A stretch of DNA of 64,000 nucleotides, taken from NCBI GenBank assembly GCA_902500995.1, contig CABVSR010000015.1, forward strand, positions 1 to 64,000, given 5' to 3'. Numbering within the stretch: the first letter of the stretch is position 1; every line of letters starts with the position of its first letter. Below are positions 9,809-18,173 of this stretch, piece by piece. A model generated the notes under the pieces. The model had not been told where the DNA came from, did not search any database, and saw only the letters and a program-made list of their open reading frames with translations. Position numbers and translations under genes: made by a program. Source of the stretch: an uncultured Nitrospira sp. Lineage in GTDB: Bacteria; Nitrospirota; Nitrospiria; Nitrospirales; Nitrospiraceae.

Positions 9809-10468
9809 CTAGGAGACGAGGAGCCCTGGGACGGTACTATGCGCCGAATGATCGGCAGCCAACATATTGCCGATCCGCCGTTCACGGCGGACATATAAGG
9901 CTTCCTGTAGCATCATGCGAAGAGGCACGGCTGGTACGTTTACGTCTTTTTCTCGGCTCGTATTCCGCTTCAGGGGGCGGGTATTCATATTCAACAGCGT
10001 ACCCGCCACAGAGAGAATCCTCGACGAGGGCACGTGTGTCACGGGATGATGATTGCCGATGACTTCTATTTGCACAACGCTGGTACCGGCTTCCAACATG
10101 CCCAGTTCATGAGCTGCAGCCTGAGACAGATCCAGCATCCGACCTGTCACATATGGACCTCGATCGTTAATTCGAACCTGGACGGATTTTCCATTGGTTA
10201 AATTGATCACCCGCACGAGACTGCCGAGCGGCAATTTACGATGAGCGGCGGTATAGGCTGTCATGTCAAAGACCTCCCCATTCGCCGCAAGTTTCCCGTG
10301 AAACTCCTTTCCATACCATGAGGCGACGCCTCGATCTTTGATACCGAGATCCAAGGAGAGTTCGCCTTTCGGAAGGGCTGAACAGGCACTCAGGAGGAGG
10401 CAGGAGACCAAGGGAACAACAACTGATCTCGTTTTGCAGCGAGAAGGGTTCCGAGAATTCCTGACCAT
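9809..10468 (-). CDS. rlpA: RlpA-like lipoprotein (septal/peptidoglycan-associated)
   Basis: I placed the start at 10468, where GAGGTG stands upstream of the ATG and the resulting 219-residue protein begins with a proper lipoprotein signal (VPLVSCLLLSAC, lipobox LLSAC). The frame itself is open to 10657. The core is the double-psi beta-barrel of RlpA: GVASWYGKEFHGKLAANGE, then TAYTAAHRKLPLGS and RINDRGPYVTGRMLDLS. In Pseudomonas RlpA is a lytic transglycosylase acting on naked glycan strands at the septum, and the family Asp/His residues are visible here. There is no C-terminal SPOR domain; the tail is basic and short, so septal targeting would need another mechanism. Confidence 0.88.
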   Translation of the reverse strand: MVRNSRNPSRCKTRSVVVPLVSCLLLSACSALPKGELSLDLGIKDRGVASWYGKEFHGKLAANGEVFDMTAYTAAHRKLPLGSLVRVINLTNGKSVQVRINDRGPYVTGRMLDLSQAAAHELGMLEAGTSVVQIEVIGNHHPVTHVPSSRILSVAGTLLNMNTRPLKRNTSREKDVNVPAVPLRMMLQEALYVRRERRIGNMLAADHSAHSTVPGLLVS

Positions 10469-10746
10469 AGAAGCACCTCGTTTGAAAAGCCTGAAATCAC
10501 TACCTGAACCCGCTTCCAAAGGTGATTTCAAGCTACGGGAGATTCTCCTCGGCGACAATACCGTCTGGGTAGCACGGCCCCCTACCAACGGGCAGATCCT
10601 CTGTATCACCGAATTGCCGTCACACCTGGTCTCATCGGCACACGGTAAGGGCTCCACACCATTGTAGACTGACCAGCGCGTTATCGAGAGAGTGCCGCTG
10701 TCCAGCCCTAACTTGGCCCTGAGGCGACCTGATTACGGATGACTCA

Positions 10747-11406
10747 CTACCGAAACCGAATAGCACGATCTTCCAACTTGGTGTTCACAACGAACCGTTC
10801 AAAATTCTTTTCCAACACTTCGGCGAGAAGCTCTTCCCCGTCCTGTGGTTCAAACCAGAGGACATTGTCATGACTGCCTGAATGCGCATCAGTTCGAACG
10901 ATCGAGCTACCGTCCTCGCGATTATTCGCCTGAATCACCAACTTGCTGCGCGCCTCAATATCCGTCAAAAAAACCCCCCGTTTCGCATCGACCGTCAGGT
11001 CCAGAATTTTGCCGGACAAGATGATATTGGGACCAGTTTCGGATTCCGATGGAGCAACCTTCTGGTACTGCACCAACCAGCCTTTGCGCTTTAAGTAGTC
11101 GGCAAACGCTTGGCCGGTTTCCTCACCTGCATTCCCACTGGTGACGCGAAAATCAGTTTCGCCACCCCACATCGAGCTTCGGCTTCCAATCTTGGCATGA
11201 TCGGCCCGAACGTCTTCAAATGGCACCACGACAACCCGCGGTCCCGCCATCGGCTTAGCGGCTGGAGCAGCGTTGGCCATATCCTTGGAGACTTTGGGAG
11301 CCAGATTCATTGAAATGATGTCGCCTTTTCCGGAGCAGCCCAATAGGAGCAGCAGTCCAACGGCTACTGGCGCAGACATCACCCGCACCACATACTGTCG
11401 AATCAT
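10747..11406 (-). CDS. Predicted outer-membrane lipoprotein
   Basis: This 219-residue protein starts with a lipoprotein signal peptide (VAVGLLLLLGCSG, lipobox LLGC). A strong AAGGAGGTAG ribosome-binding site precedes the ATG. The mature part contains VVVVPFEDVRADHAKIGSR, then a glycine-rich stretch and an alternating strand pattern (ANNREDGSSIVRTDAHSGSHDNV). This resembles the small curli/LPS-type lipoproteins that build on a CsgG/YajG-like fold. I do not assign a family name. It lies upstream of another small exported protein read the same way, with its own ribosome-binding site. Confidence 0.7.
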   Translation of the reverse strand: MIRQYVVRVMSAPVAVGLLLLLGCSGKGDIISMNLAPKVSKDMANAAPAAKPMAGPRVVVVPFEDVRADHAKIGSRSSMWGGETDFRVTSGNAGEETGQAFADYLKRKGWLVQYQKVAPSESETGPNIILSGKILDLTVDAKRGVFLTDIEARSKLVIQANNREDGSSIVRTDAHSGSHDNVLWFEPQDGEELLAEVLEKNFERFVVNTKLEDRAIRFR

Positions 11407-11462
11407 AAAATCTCACTACCTCCTTGTGGAAAACAGATCGCGAATACTAAAAACGTTTCAGA

Positions 11463-11840
11463 TCAATTGCGCTGGAGGACTATCGATCGAACGTTCAACC
11501 CGTCTCGAGTCTTCACGTATTTCAATGTCACCTTATCTCCGGCATGGATTTGATCGAGGGGGATCCGTTTTTTCCCGCGCGTAATAGTGGCGCCCTGCTT
11601 AATCACTGCCCCGACCATTATGGCTTCGCTCGATCCATGCTGACCCTTTACCACAATGACTGGAGGATCCTCACCGGCATTGATGCTCTCAACTGTGCCC
11701 TTGATCTCATAGACAGGGGTGCCGGCTGCGTAGACTGATGTCAGGACGCTTCCGAGTCCGGCGAGGACGACACACAGCGCAGCGCCAATTACCAGCACAC
11801 CGAGCAAACTCGGCCGCGGTTGATGGGGGTCACTCTTCAT
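11463..11840 (-). CDS. Exported small beta-rich hypothetical protein
   Basis: This 125-residue protein has an N-terminal hydrophobic signal (about residues 12-38, VLVIGAALCVVLAGLGSVLTSVYA). A compact strand-rich domain follows: EIKGTVESINAGEDPPVIVVKG, then GKKRIPLDQIHAGDKVTLKYV. The layout resembles the DUF5666/OB-like small periplasmic domains in which a GTV-x-x-I start and a GDxVxV/L turn recur, but this is only a resemblance. It is transcribed toward the lipoprotein gene, 56 bp away. Confidence 0.6.
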   Translation of the reverse strand: MKSDPHQPRPSLLGVLVIGAALCVVLAGLGSVLTSVYAAGTPVYEIKGTVESINAGEDPPVIVVKGQHGSSEAIMVGAVIKQGATITRGKKRIPLDQIHAGDKVTLKYVKTRDGLNVRSIVLQRN

Positions 11841-12080
11841 TCAATGAGCTGTCGTCGTTACGCATCGGACGTGGCTGCCCTTGATAAAGTCGCGGAACTG
11901 TAGCAGTTACGCATCACGCTGTAAAGACGGGTGCCCCCTTTTCTTGGTCCGGCTGACTACGCCGCATCCTTCTCTTGACTGCATCCCACACGGTCGGTAA
12001 GATCAGGCGCGATCGTCACACCACGCGCCGTATCAACCAACAGCAGGAATCACACCCAGCCGGCCGTCAACCCCGACTGC

Positions 12081-13049
12081 ATGATCGAAGTCTGTAACAT
12101 CACCAAACGGTATGGCCACCTGACCGCGATTGATCGCGTAACCTTTCGTGTTGAGAAAGGTGAGGTCCTGGCATTTCTCGGCCCCAACGGGGCGGGCAAA
12201 ACGACGACCATGCGCATCCTCACCTCCTTCATCCCCGCGACGGAAGGAACCGCGCAGGTGGCAGGCTTCGATTGCGCGGAGCAGCCGGAAGAGGTGAAGA
12301 AGCGAATCGGCTATTTGCCGGAAACCCCGCCTGTCTACCAGGAACTCACCGTTGCCGAATACTTATCTTTTGTCGGAAAACTTCGCGGGTTGGCCGGGAC
12401 AGGTCTGACCCAGGCGTTAGACCGAGTCATAGAACGGCTTTCGTTGGGGTCGGTCCGGAAGCGGCTTATTGCGAACCTCTCGCGCGGCTACAGACAACGG
12501 GTTGGGTTGGCCCAAGCACTGATTCACGATCCGCCCGTTCTCATCCTGGACGAGCCCACCGTGGGGCTCGACCCGAAGCAGATCATTGAAATTCGTGAAT
12601 TGATCAAAAGCCTGGCCGGTTCACACTCGGTCATTCTGAGCACACACATTCTGCCGGAAGCCACCGCGGTCTGTCAGCGCGTCGTCATCATCAACGGGGG
12701 GCGAATTGTCGCGGAAGATACCCCTGATCAACTATCCGCCCGCCTGCGGAAGTCTGAAAAAATCAGTGTCACCCTGAAAGCCCCGCCGGCCGATGTGGTG
12801 GAACGGTTTAGCGCTGTCCCGGGAGTCGAGCACGTACTGGCAACTGCCGACCCGCAAACAGTGCTGATCGAATGCGCGCTGGGGAAAGATATCCGGGAGG
12901 AGGTGGCGCGCTTCGCCGTCGGACAAAACTGGGGACTTCTGGAAATGAAACCCGTCTCAATGACGCTGGAAGATGTCTTTCTGAAATTGACGCAACGGGA
13001 AGACGAAGTGCCGGCGTCGAACGCAATCCACGTCGGCGAACGATCCTAA
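12081..13049 (+). CDS. ABC transporter ATP-binding subunit (GldA/NatA type)
   Basis: This cytoplasmic ATPase subunit has 322 residues. Walker A GPNGAGKTTT lies at about residue 39, the signature ANLSRGYRQRVGLAQ at about 135 and Walker B VLILDEPTVGLDP at about 155, followed by an H-loop STHILPEA. The extra about 80-residue C-terminal domain is typical of the GldA/CcmA/NatA branch that pairs with ABC-2 membrane subunits. The next three genes (permease, GldG-like, DUF4340) are read the same way with gaps of 3 bp or overlaps, so they make one operon and probably one membrane complex. The transported substrate is unknown. In Bacteroidetes the GldAFG set is linked to gliding, but non-gliding bacteria also carry it. 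Confidence 0.92.
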   Translation: MIEVCNITKRYGHLTAIDRVTFRVEKGEVLAFLGPNGAGKTTTMRILTSFIPATEGTAQVAGFDCAEQPEEVKKRIGYLPETPPVYQELTVAEYLSFVGKLRGLAGTGLTQALDRVIERLSLGSVRKRLIANLSRGYRQRVGLAQALIHDPPVLILDEPTVGLDPKQIIEIRELIKSLAGSHSVILSTHILPEATAVCQRVVIINGGRIVAEDTPDQLSARLRKSEKISVTLKAPPADVVERFSAVPGVEHVLATADPQTVLIECALGKDIREEVARFAVGQNWGLLEMKPVSMTLEDVFLKLTQREDEVPASNAIHVGERS

Positions 13050-13052
13050 ACA

Positions 13053-13823
13053 ATGCCACCTGTTCAAGCTATCATCGCTAAGGAATTGCGTTCGTACTTC
13101 GTCTCGCCGATTGTCTACGTCGTTGGCGCAGTCTTTCTCCTGACCTTCGGGTTCCTCGCCTATCTCTATATCGTGTTCACCGGAGCCCAAGCTATCCAAC
13201 TGATGCAAATGCAGGGCAGCACGGCGCAGATCAATCTGAACGATCTGGTGTTCCGTAATCTTTTTGCCAGCATGCGATTTGTTCTCCTGCTGATCCTTCC
13301 CATTCTCACCATGCGACTGCTGGCCGAAGAACGCAAGCTGCGGACCTTTGAGTTTCTGATGACCGCTCCCGTACGGATCAATGAAATAATCGTCGGGAAG
13401 TTCATCAGCGTCTACCTGGTGTTTGTGGGCATGCTACTGTTGACGACTTTGGTCCCGCTGACGCTGGCCCTCTTCAGCGATTTTGACTGGTATCCCGTGC
13501 TGACCGGTTACCTTGGACTACTTCTCCTGGGCGGCTTTTTTCTCGCCGTCGGCCTCTTCGCTTCCTCCATCACCGAAAACCAGATCGTGGCTGCGTTCAC
13601 CAGCTTCGGCCTCCTCCTGATGTGCTGGTTGTTGGCCGGCCTCGGCTCCCTACTGGGCGATACGCCGGCAGGACACGTGATTTCGTACCTTTCGTTTATG
13701 GAACACTACGACCACCTCGTGCGCGGCCTGATCGACACCAAAGACCTGATGTATTACCTCAGCGGAACCGTACTGATGCTGTTCCTTGCCCACCGCATTG
13801 TGGATGCCTCCCGATGGAAATGA
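13053..13823 (+). CDS. ABC-2 family permease (GldF type)
   Basis: This 256-residue integral membrane protein has about six hydrophobic segments: YVVGAVFLLTFGFLAYLYIVF, FVLLLILPILTM, VYLVFVGMLLLTTLVPLTLAL, LGLLLLGGFFLAVGLFA, IVAAFTSFGLLLMCWLLAGLG and a final one. Between the first pairs is the ABC-2 motif LLAEERKLRTFEFLMTAPV, the coupling region that meets the ATPase. It starts 3 bp after the ATPase gene, and its stop codon overlaps the next start in ATGA, so translation is coupled. Confidence 0.9.
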   Translation: MPPVQAIIAKELRSYFVSPIVYVVGAVFLLTFGFLAYLYIVFTGAQAIQLMQMQGSTAQINLNDLVFRNLFASMRFVLLLILPILTMRLLAEERKLRTFEFLMTAPVRINEIIVGKFISVYLVFVGMLLLTTLVPLTLALFSDFDWYPVLTGYLGLLLLGGFFLAVGLFASSITENQIVAAFTSFGLLLMCWLLAGLGSLLGDTPAGHVISYLSFMEHYDHLVRGLIDTKDLMYYLSGTVLMLFLAHRIVDASRWK

Positions 13824-15343
13824 CGCGCAGTCCCCTTCCCATCGGTGCCATCGGAACCGGTCTCGCCATTGCAGGAGTCATTGCCTACAGCCTGGCTCCC
13901 GATAAACTCTGGCTCGTCACGTTGCTGGAAGGCGTGGCCCTCGCCTGCTTTATCTGGGCGTTTGCAGCCCATTTTGAGCAGGTCAAACGGTTTTCATCCC
14001 AACGATCCACGCGCATGGGCGCCAACAGCGCGCTGGTGGTCGCGCTCTTTCTCGCCATCTTGGCCGTGGTGAATTTTCTGGCTGCTCGTCATTCGATCCG
14101 CTGGGACTTTTCAGAGAATCAGAACTACACCCTCGCCCCGGAAACCTACCGGGTGCTCCGCAATCTCACGCGAGACGTGAGTATCACCGTGTTTACGCGG
14201 GAAAAAGACCCGGGCTACCAGGGCTACAAGGAACGGCTCGACAGTTATCGTCAAGCCAGCTCGAAGTTGACCGTGCAATTCATCGATCCGGAACGCCAGC
14301 CGAAAGTCGCGCAGAATTACGGCGTCACCCGTACCGACGTGGCCATTTTCGAAAGTGGCCCGCAGTCGGTTCGTATTACCTCCCCGGCAGAAGTGGAAAT
14401 TACCGGCGCGCTCGTGCGGGTCTCTAAAGATTCGAAAAAACGGATCGTGTTTTTGGAAGGCCACGGCGAGCGCAGCTTGGAAGACAAGGACCGTGGCGGG
14501 ATGGCCCTCACCAAGGAAGTGCTGGAAAAGCAGGGCTACGAGGTGGGCACCGTGACGTTGTTGCAAGAACCCGCCGTGCCAAGCAACACCGATGTCCTGA
14601 TCGTCGCTGGCCCTCGACGCGCCATTACGAAGGAAGAACAGGAACGCATTCAGGCCTATGTCGTGAAGGGCGGTCACCTGCTGATGTTGCTTGATCCGGA
14701 CACGCAAGCGAGCATGGATGACCTCCTCAAGGTCTGGGGCCTGGAACTAGGGCCCGGGGTTCTGGTCGATTTGCAAGACCGGCTTGCACAAGGCGACCTC
14801 ACGGCCCTCCTGGTGCGCACGTTTACCGACCACGAAATCACGCATGAACTGACGGCTGCCGTGTTATTCCCTTTGGCCCGCCATCTGGTTTTTCACGAAG
14901 AACAGGGGAAGGACTGGGACTACGTGCCATTGGCGCGTACGTCACCTCGCAGTTGGGCCGAAACCGATATGAAGGGGCGGGTCGTCAGCTATGACGAAAA
15001 GGCCGATGTGCAAGGGCCGTTGGCGCTGGCCGCCGCCTTAACGCCCAAACAAGCCCCCGAGGAAGGCAAACCCCGCCCCGCCGTGGTCGTCGTCGGCAAT
15101 TCCGCATTCGCCAGCAATGGATTCATCAATTTCGTCGGAAATAGTGACTTCTTTCAGCGCACCGTAGGATGGCTTTCGGAAGAAGGCGACCTGATTTCGC
15201 TCACACCCAAAGACCCGGCCGTTCGACCTTTTACTCCCAACCCGCTCCAGGAGCGGATCCTACTCTACGTGCAAGTGATTTTCCTCCCGGCCATGACCGT
15301 GCTCTGCGGCCTCCTGGTCTGGCGGAAACGGCGCCGTTTGTAG
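13820..15343 (+). CDS. GldG-family auxiliary protein of the ABC-2 transporter
   Basis: About 507 residues. The start is the ATG at 13820, whose ATGA overlaps the permease stop (13814 is an alternative). Two membrane helices come first (about 10-45), a third at about 65-85, then a large extracytoplasmic domain and a last helix near the C-terminus (ILLYVQVIFLPAMTVLCGLLVW). The soluble part has the GldG/ABC-type-uncharacterised features NYTLAPETYRVLRNL, the strand-turn VFLEGHGERSLED, and LIVAGPRRAITKEEQERIQAYV, a GATase-like Rossmann half also found in IFT52-type domains. It probably forms the periplasmic part of the complex. Confidence 0.87.
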   Translation: MTRSPLPIGAIGTGLAIAGVIAYSLAPDKLWLVTLLEGVALACFIWAFAAHFEQVKRFSSQRSTRMGANSALVVALFLAILAVVNFLAARHSIRWDFSENQNYTLAPETYRVLRNLTRDVSITVFTREKDPGYQGYKERLDSYRQASSKLTVQFIDPERQPKVAQNYGVTRTDVAIFESGPQSVRITSPAEVEITGALVRVSKDSKKRIVFLEGHGERSLEDKDRGGMALTKEVLEKQGYEVGTVTLLQEPAVPSNTDVLIVAGPRRAITKEEQERIQAYVVKGGHLLMLLDPDTQASMDDLLKVWGLELGPGVLVDLQDRLAQGDLTALLVRTFTDHEITHELTAAVLFPLARHLVFHEEQGKDWDYVPLARTSPRSWAETDMKGRVVSYDEKADVQGPLALAAALTPKQAPEEGKPRPAVVVVGNSAFASNGFINFVGNSDFFQRTVGWLSEEGDLISLTPKDPAVRPFTPNPLQERILLYVQVIFLPAMTVLCGLLVWRKRRRL

Positions 15344-15346
15344 ACC

Positions 15347-16717
15347 ATGGCGCGTTATTGGCCGACAGTGCTCCTGGCAGGCGTCCTTGCAGGCCTAGGC
15401 CTGTACCTCTACTTCGTCGAACTCCCTGAGCAACGCACCGAACTGGCCACCGCCACCCAAGCCACACAAATTTTGCCCTTTGAGCAGGCTCAGATCACCG
15501 CACTACGGGTTCGCAGCCATTCCGGTGAAGTAGTCCTCAGCCAGACGCCCGGCCACCCGTGGACCATTACCGCACCCATTCAAAGCGACGCCGACCAACG
15601 TCAGGTGCAAGCGCTCGTGCGCGCGCTCGTCACGGGGAAAGTCTCGCGGCTGGTCGAAACGCATCCGGTCTCCTTGGCGCCGTTCGGTCTGGATTATCCC
15701 TCCACGGTCGTGACCGTGACCGCTGGCGATCGCGAGGACACGCTCTCGATCGGGGACGCCGGCCCCCTCTCCTCGACCCTGTATGTGCTCAGAGCGTCAG
15801 ACGAAGCGGTGCTCCTGACCGATCTCGCACCGAAAGACTTTCTGAACCGGACGCTCCTCTCCTTCCGGCGGAAAGAGCTGTTGCAGTTTAACCAGCAGGA
15901 CACAGAGCAACTCCGCCTCACCTATCCAACAACGGAAATCGTGCTGCAGGGCATTGACGAGAAGCCCAAGAAGAAATGGCGTATCCGGTATCCCATTGAG
16001 GCCGAAGCGGATCGTACGGAAGTCCAAGCCCTCCTGTTCCGCTTGGAAGATCTCAAGGCCCTAGCGATCGTTGACCCCGGACCTGAACGGGAAAAACTCG
16101 TACCGTTGCTGACCAAGCCCAAGGTGAAGATCACCGTCCATGCGGCCGGCGCGGATCAGGCCGTGCGGCTTTTTCAGCCCGATCCGGCCAGTGGCGAAGC
16201 CTACGCGCAAACCGCTCCGGACGGCCCCATCTACAAAATCAGTCCGTCCATGATTAAAGAATTCACCAAAGACCTGTTCGTGTTACAGGACAAGCGGCTC
16301 CTCGGAGTCGAAACGGGCGACATCGCACTGCTGTCAATCAAGACACGAGAGGAACAATATACCCTGGTTCATGACCGCGACGGATGGATGCTCGACGATC
16401 AGCCGACGGAAAAATTACGCCAGGACGTCGCCGATCTCCTGGTCAGCCGTATCGTGAATCTGCCCGCCGAAGAGCGGGTCCTCAAGCAAGTCGGCCCGCT
16501 GGCACCCTACGGACTTGTCGCCCCGGTCGCCGAATTCGTCGCCACCGGAAAAGACGGTCGTGTGGCCGGACGCCTGGCCCTCGGCAATCAATCGGGAGGA
16601 CTCTTGTATGCCATTGGCCACCGAATCCCCGGCATCTTCCAGGTTCGGCCCGACATCCTGACCCAGATTCCTTCCCGGTTGGCCCTGCTCGCCGGCGGCC
16701 AGGCAACTCCGCCCTAA
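15347..16717 (+). CDS. DUF4340 domain protein, partner of the GldG-type transporter
   Basis: This 456-residue protein starts 3 bp after the GldG-like gene. One N-terminal membrane anchor (VLLAGVLAGLGLYLYFVEL) is followed by a repeated beta-rich extracytoplasmic region. Phrases such as PWTITAPIQSDADQRQVQALV, KKWRIRYPIEAEADRTEVQAL and DGWMLDDQPTEKLRQDVADL recur about every 150-170 residues, the pattern of DUF4340. DUF4340 proteins habitually follow GldG homologues, so it is likely an accessory part of the same membrane complex. Its biochemical role is unknown. Confidence 0.85.
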   Translation: MARYWPTVLLAGVLAGLGLYLYFVELPEQRTELATATQATQILPFEQAQITALRVRSHSGEVVLSQTPGHPWTITAPIQSDADQRQVQALVRALVTGKVSRLVETHPVSLAPFGLDYPSTVVTVTAGDREDTLSIGDAGPLSSTLYVLRASDEAVLLTDLAPKDFLNRTLLSFRRKELLQFNQQDTEQLRLTYPTTEIVLQGIDEKPKKKWRIRYPIEAEADRTEVQALLFRLEDLKALAIVDPGPEREKLVPLLTKPKVKITVHAAGADQAVRLFQPDPASGEAYAQTAPDGPIYKISPSMIKEFTKDLFVLQDKRLLGVETGDIALLSIKTREEQYTLVHDRDGWMLDDQPTEKLRQDVADLLVSRIVNLPAEERVLKQVGPLAPYGLVAPVAEFVATGKDGRVAGRLALGNQSGGLLYAIGHRIPGIFQVRPDILTQIPSRLALLAGGQATPP

Positions 16718-16796
16718 CCGCCCGCAGAGGTGTTTCCAGGAAGAGGAAGATTATGCTACTGTGCGCCCATCGCTCTTGATCAAGGAGGATCCTTCA

Positions 16797-17213
16797 ATGA
16801 TGAACTCGCGTTTTCACGGGGCCGTTGTTCTGTCTTTATCTCTGCTTTTCCTCAGCGCCTGTGCCACCGAGCAAGCCACGACCAGCAGCGGAGCCGCGCC
16901 TGCCGCATCGACGAGTGGGGCAATGAAAACCGCCGCCCAGGCCTACGACTCGCTGCAAGCCTGCCTGGACCGGATCCCGTCCTCAGGCACGGCAGGGAAT
17001 CGCATGATCGCGGAAGAAAGCTGTCGCCGGGATGAGACGCTTCGCCAGTCCATCGCGGGGAACGCAACCACCAAGAGCGGGAACCGTGCCGCGGCCGGTG
17101 CCGCCGGTGATAGTTTGGAAGCCTGCATGGCTCGCATTCCAAAGGACGGCTCAGTGGGTCAGCGGATGCTGGCCGAAGAGAGCTGCAAGCGCGATCAGGC
17201 CAACCAGCGGTAA
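16797..17213 (+). CDS. Lipoprotein with two copies of a Cys-containing repeat
   Basis: This lipoprotein of 138 residues starts at 16797, where AAGGAGG stands at 16782-16788. An upstream GTG at 16761 is in frame but unneeded. The signal peptide ends in the lipobox LLFLSAC. The mature protein contains two near-identical modules of about 35 residues: DSLQACLDRIPSSGTAGNRM and DSLEACMARIPKDGSVGQRM, each followed by a form of AEESC-[R/K]-RD. Each module has two cysteines about 25 residues apart, which could form a disulfide in the periplasm. It is the last backbone gene before the tRNA-Arg site and is followed by a terminator-like hairpin. Function unknown. Confidence 0.8.
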   Translation: MMNSRFHGAVVLSLSLLFLSACATEQATTSSGAAPAASTSGAMKTAAQAYDSLQACLDRIPSSGTAGNRMIAEESCRRDETLRQSIAGNATTKSGNRAAAGAAGDSLEACMARIPKDGSVGQRMLAEESCKRDQANQR

Positions 17214-17242
17214 ATTCGGCATTCCGTTATGATCCGCCCTGC

Positions 17243-17274
17243 GCCTCCGAAGGTGACCACAGCCCTTCGGAGGC
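17243..17274 (+). terminator. Terminator-like hairpin
   Basis: A perfect 11-bp stem (GCCTCCGAAGG / CCTTCGGAGGC) with a 10-nt loop lies 30 bp after the lipoprotein stop codon. There is no T-run, so Rho-independent termination would be weak. Confidence 0.55.
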
Positions 17275-17322
17275 AGCCCTCGCGGTAGACCATCTCGACG
17301 GCTTTCAGTATCGTACGACGAC

Positions 17323-17360
17323 GCCCCCGTAGCTCAGTTGGATAGAGCAGCGGTTTCCTA
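17323..17360 (+). pseudogene. Truncated tRNA-Arg(CCT), 5' half only
   Basis: These 38 bases are identical to the first 38 bases of the intact tRNA-Arg at 47,614, from GCCCCCGTAGC through the anticodon loop TTTCCTA. After that the sequence changes abruptly into IS3-family orfA. The break lies in the anticodon loop, a usual crossover point for tyrosine integrases in tRNA genes. Sequence upstream differs from that of the intact copy. This half probably marks the original left boundary of the island, whose 3' half now lies at 57,416. Confidence 0.85.
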
Positions 17361-18113
17361 CGCCATTCTGACGCATCAACACCTGCTACACCTGGAAGAA
17401 GGAATACGCGCGTCTCGGCGTGAGCGAACTGCGCCGACTGCGGCAGGTGCAACAGGCGAACCCCCGGCTCAAACGGCTGGTAGCCGATCTCTCCCTCGAC
17501 AAGCACATGCTCTCGGAGGCCCTACGAAAAAAAGTCTAAGGCTCGCGCGCCGTCGAGAACTGGCTGGTTGGTTTCAAGAAACCTTCCGCCTCAGTTGCCT
17601 GAGGGTCTGCCGGTTGGCGCAATTCGGCCGCGCCTCCTGGTATCGCCGGAGTCGGGCCAAGGATCAGTCTGCTTTACGACTACGCGTTCGCGATCTGGCT
17701 GGATTTCGGATGTCTGAAAAGTTAGTTGGTCAGGTGCTTGCTCGTGTCCTGAGCCAAGGCCGAAGCTCTCGGTCCATTACCGTCGACCATGGCACCGAAT
17801 TCCAATCACGCGCCTGGGAAGATTGGGCGTATCGTCGAGGCGTGCAACTCGACTTCATTCGACCGGGAAACCCGTTGAAAATACCTTCATTGAATTCTTT
17901 AACGGGCGGCTGCGCGATGCGTGTTTGAACGTCCACCAGTTTGCCTCGCTCGCCGAAGCCCAAGCGATCATCGAAGCGTGGCGGAAGGATTACAATGACC
18001 GTCGCCCACGCAGCTCACTCGGTAACCTGACACCGGATGAGTTTGTTGGACAACACATGATCGGCCATCCAATTCCTCGGTATCCCCTCAGCAGCCTCTC
18101 CTTAACGTCGTGA
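17361..18113 (+). pseudogene. IS3-family transposase remnant (orfA tail plus deleted orfB)
   Basis: The first part (to the TAA at 17537) is the C-terminal end of an IS3 OrfA: TWKKEYARLGVSELRRLR, then LVADLSLDKHMLSEALRKKV. OrfB follows in a shifted frame, jumps from its N-terminal region straight to ITVDHGTEFQSRAWEDWAY, and shifts frame again near 17,872 before FNGRLRDACLNVHQF and the end SSLGNLTPDEF. The first catalytic Asp block is missing. The second Asp (VDHGTEF) and the Glu region remain. It cannot encode an active transposase. Terminal inverted repeats were not found. Confidence 0.85.
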
Positions 18114-18118
18114 ACACC

Positions 18119-18140
18119 GGCGGCCGCAGAGCCGCCGGAT
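18119..18140 (-). terminator. GC-rich hairpin after sulfatase gene
   Basis: An 8-bp perfect stem (CCGGCGGC / GCCGCCGG) with a 6-nt loop lies 34 bp downstream of the minus-strand sulfatase stop codon. It has no T-run on the minus strand. It may end both the sulfatase and the IS remnant transcripts. Confidence 0.4.
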
Positions 18141-18173
18141 CACAAAACATTGACGGCCTCGACGATCCCGGCC

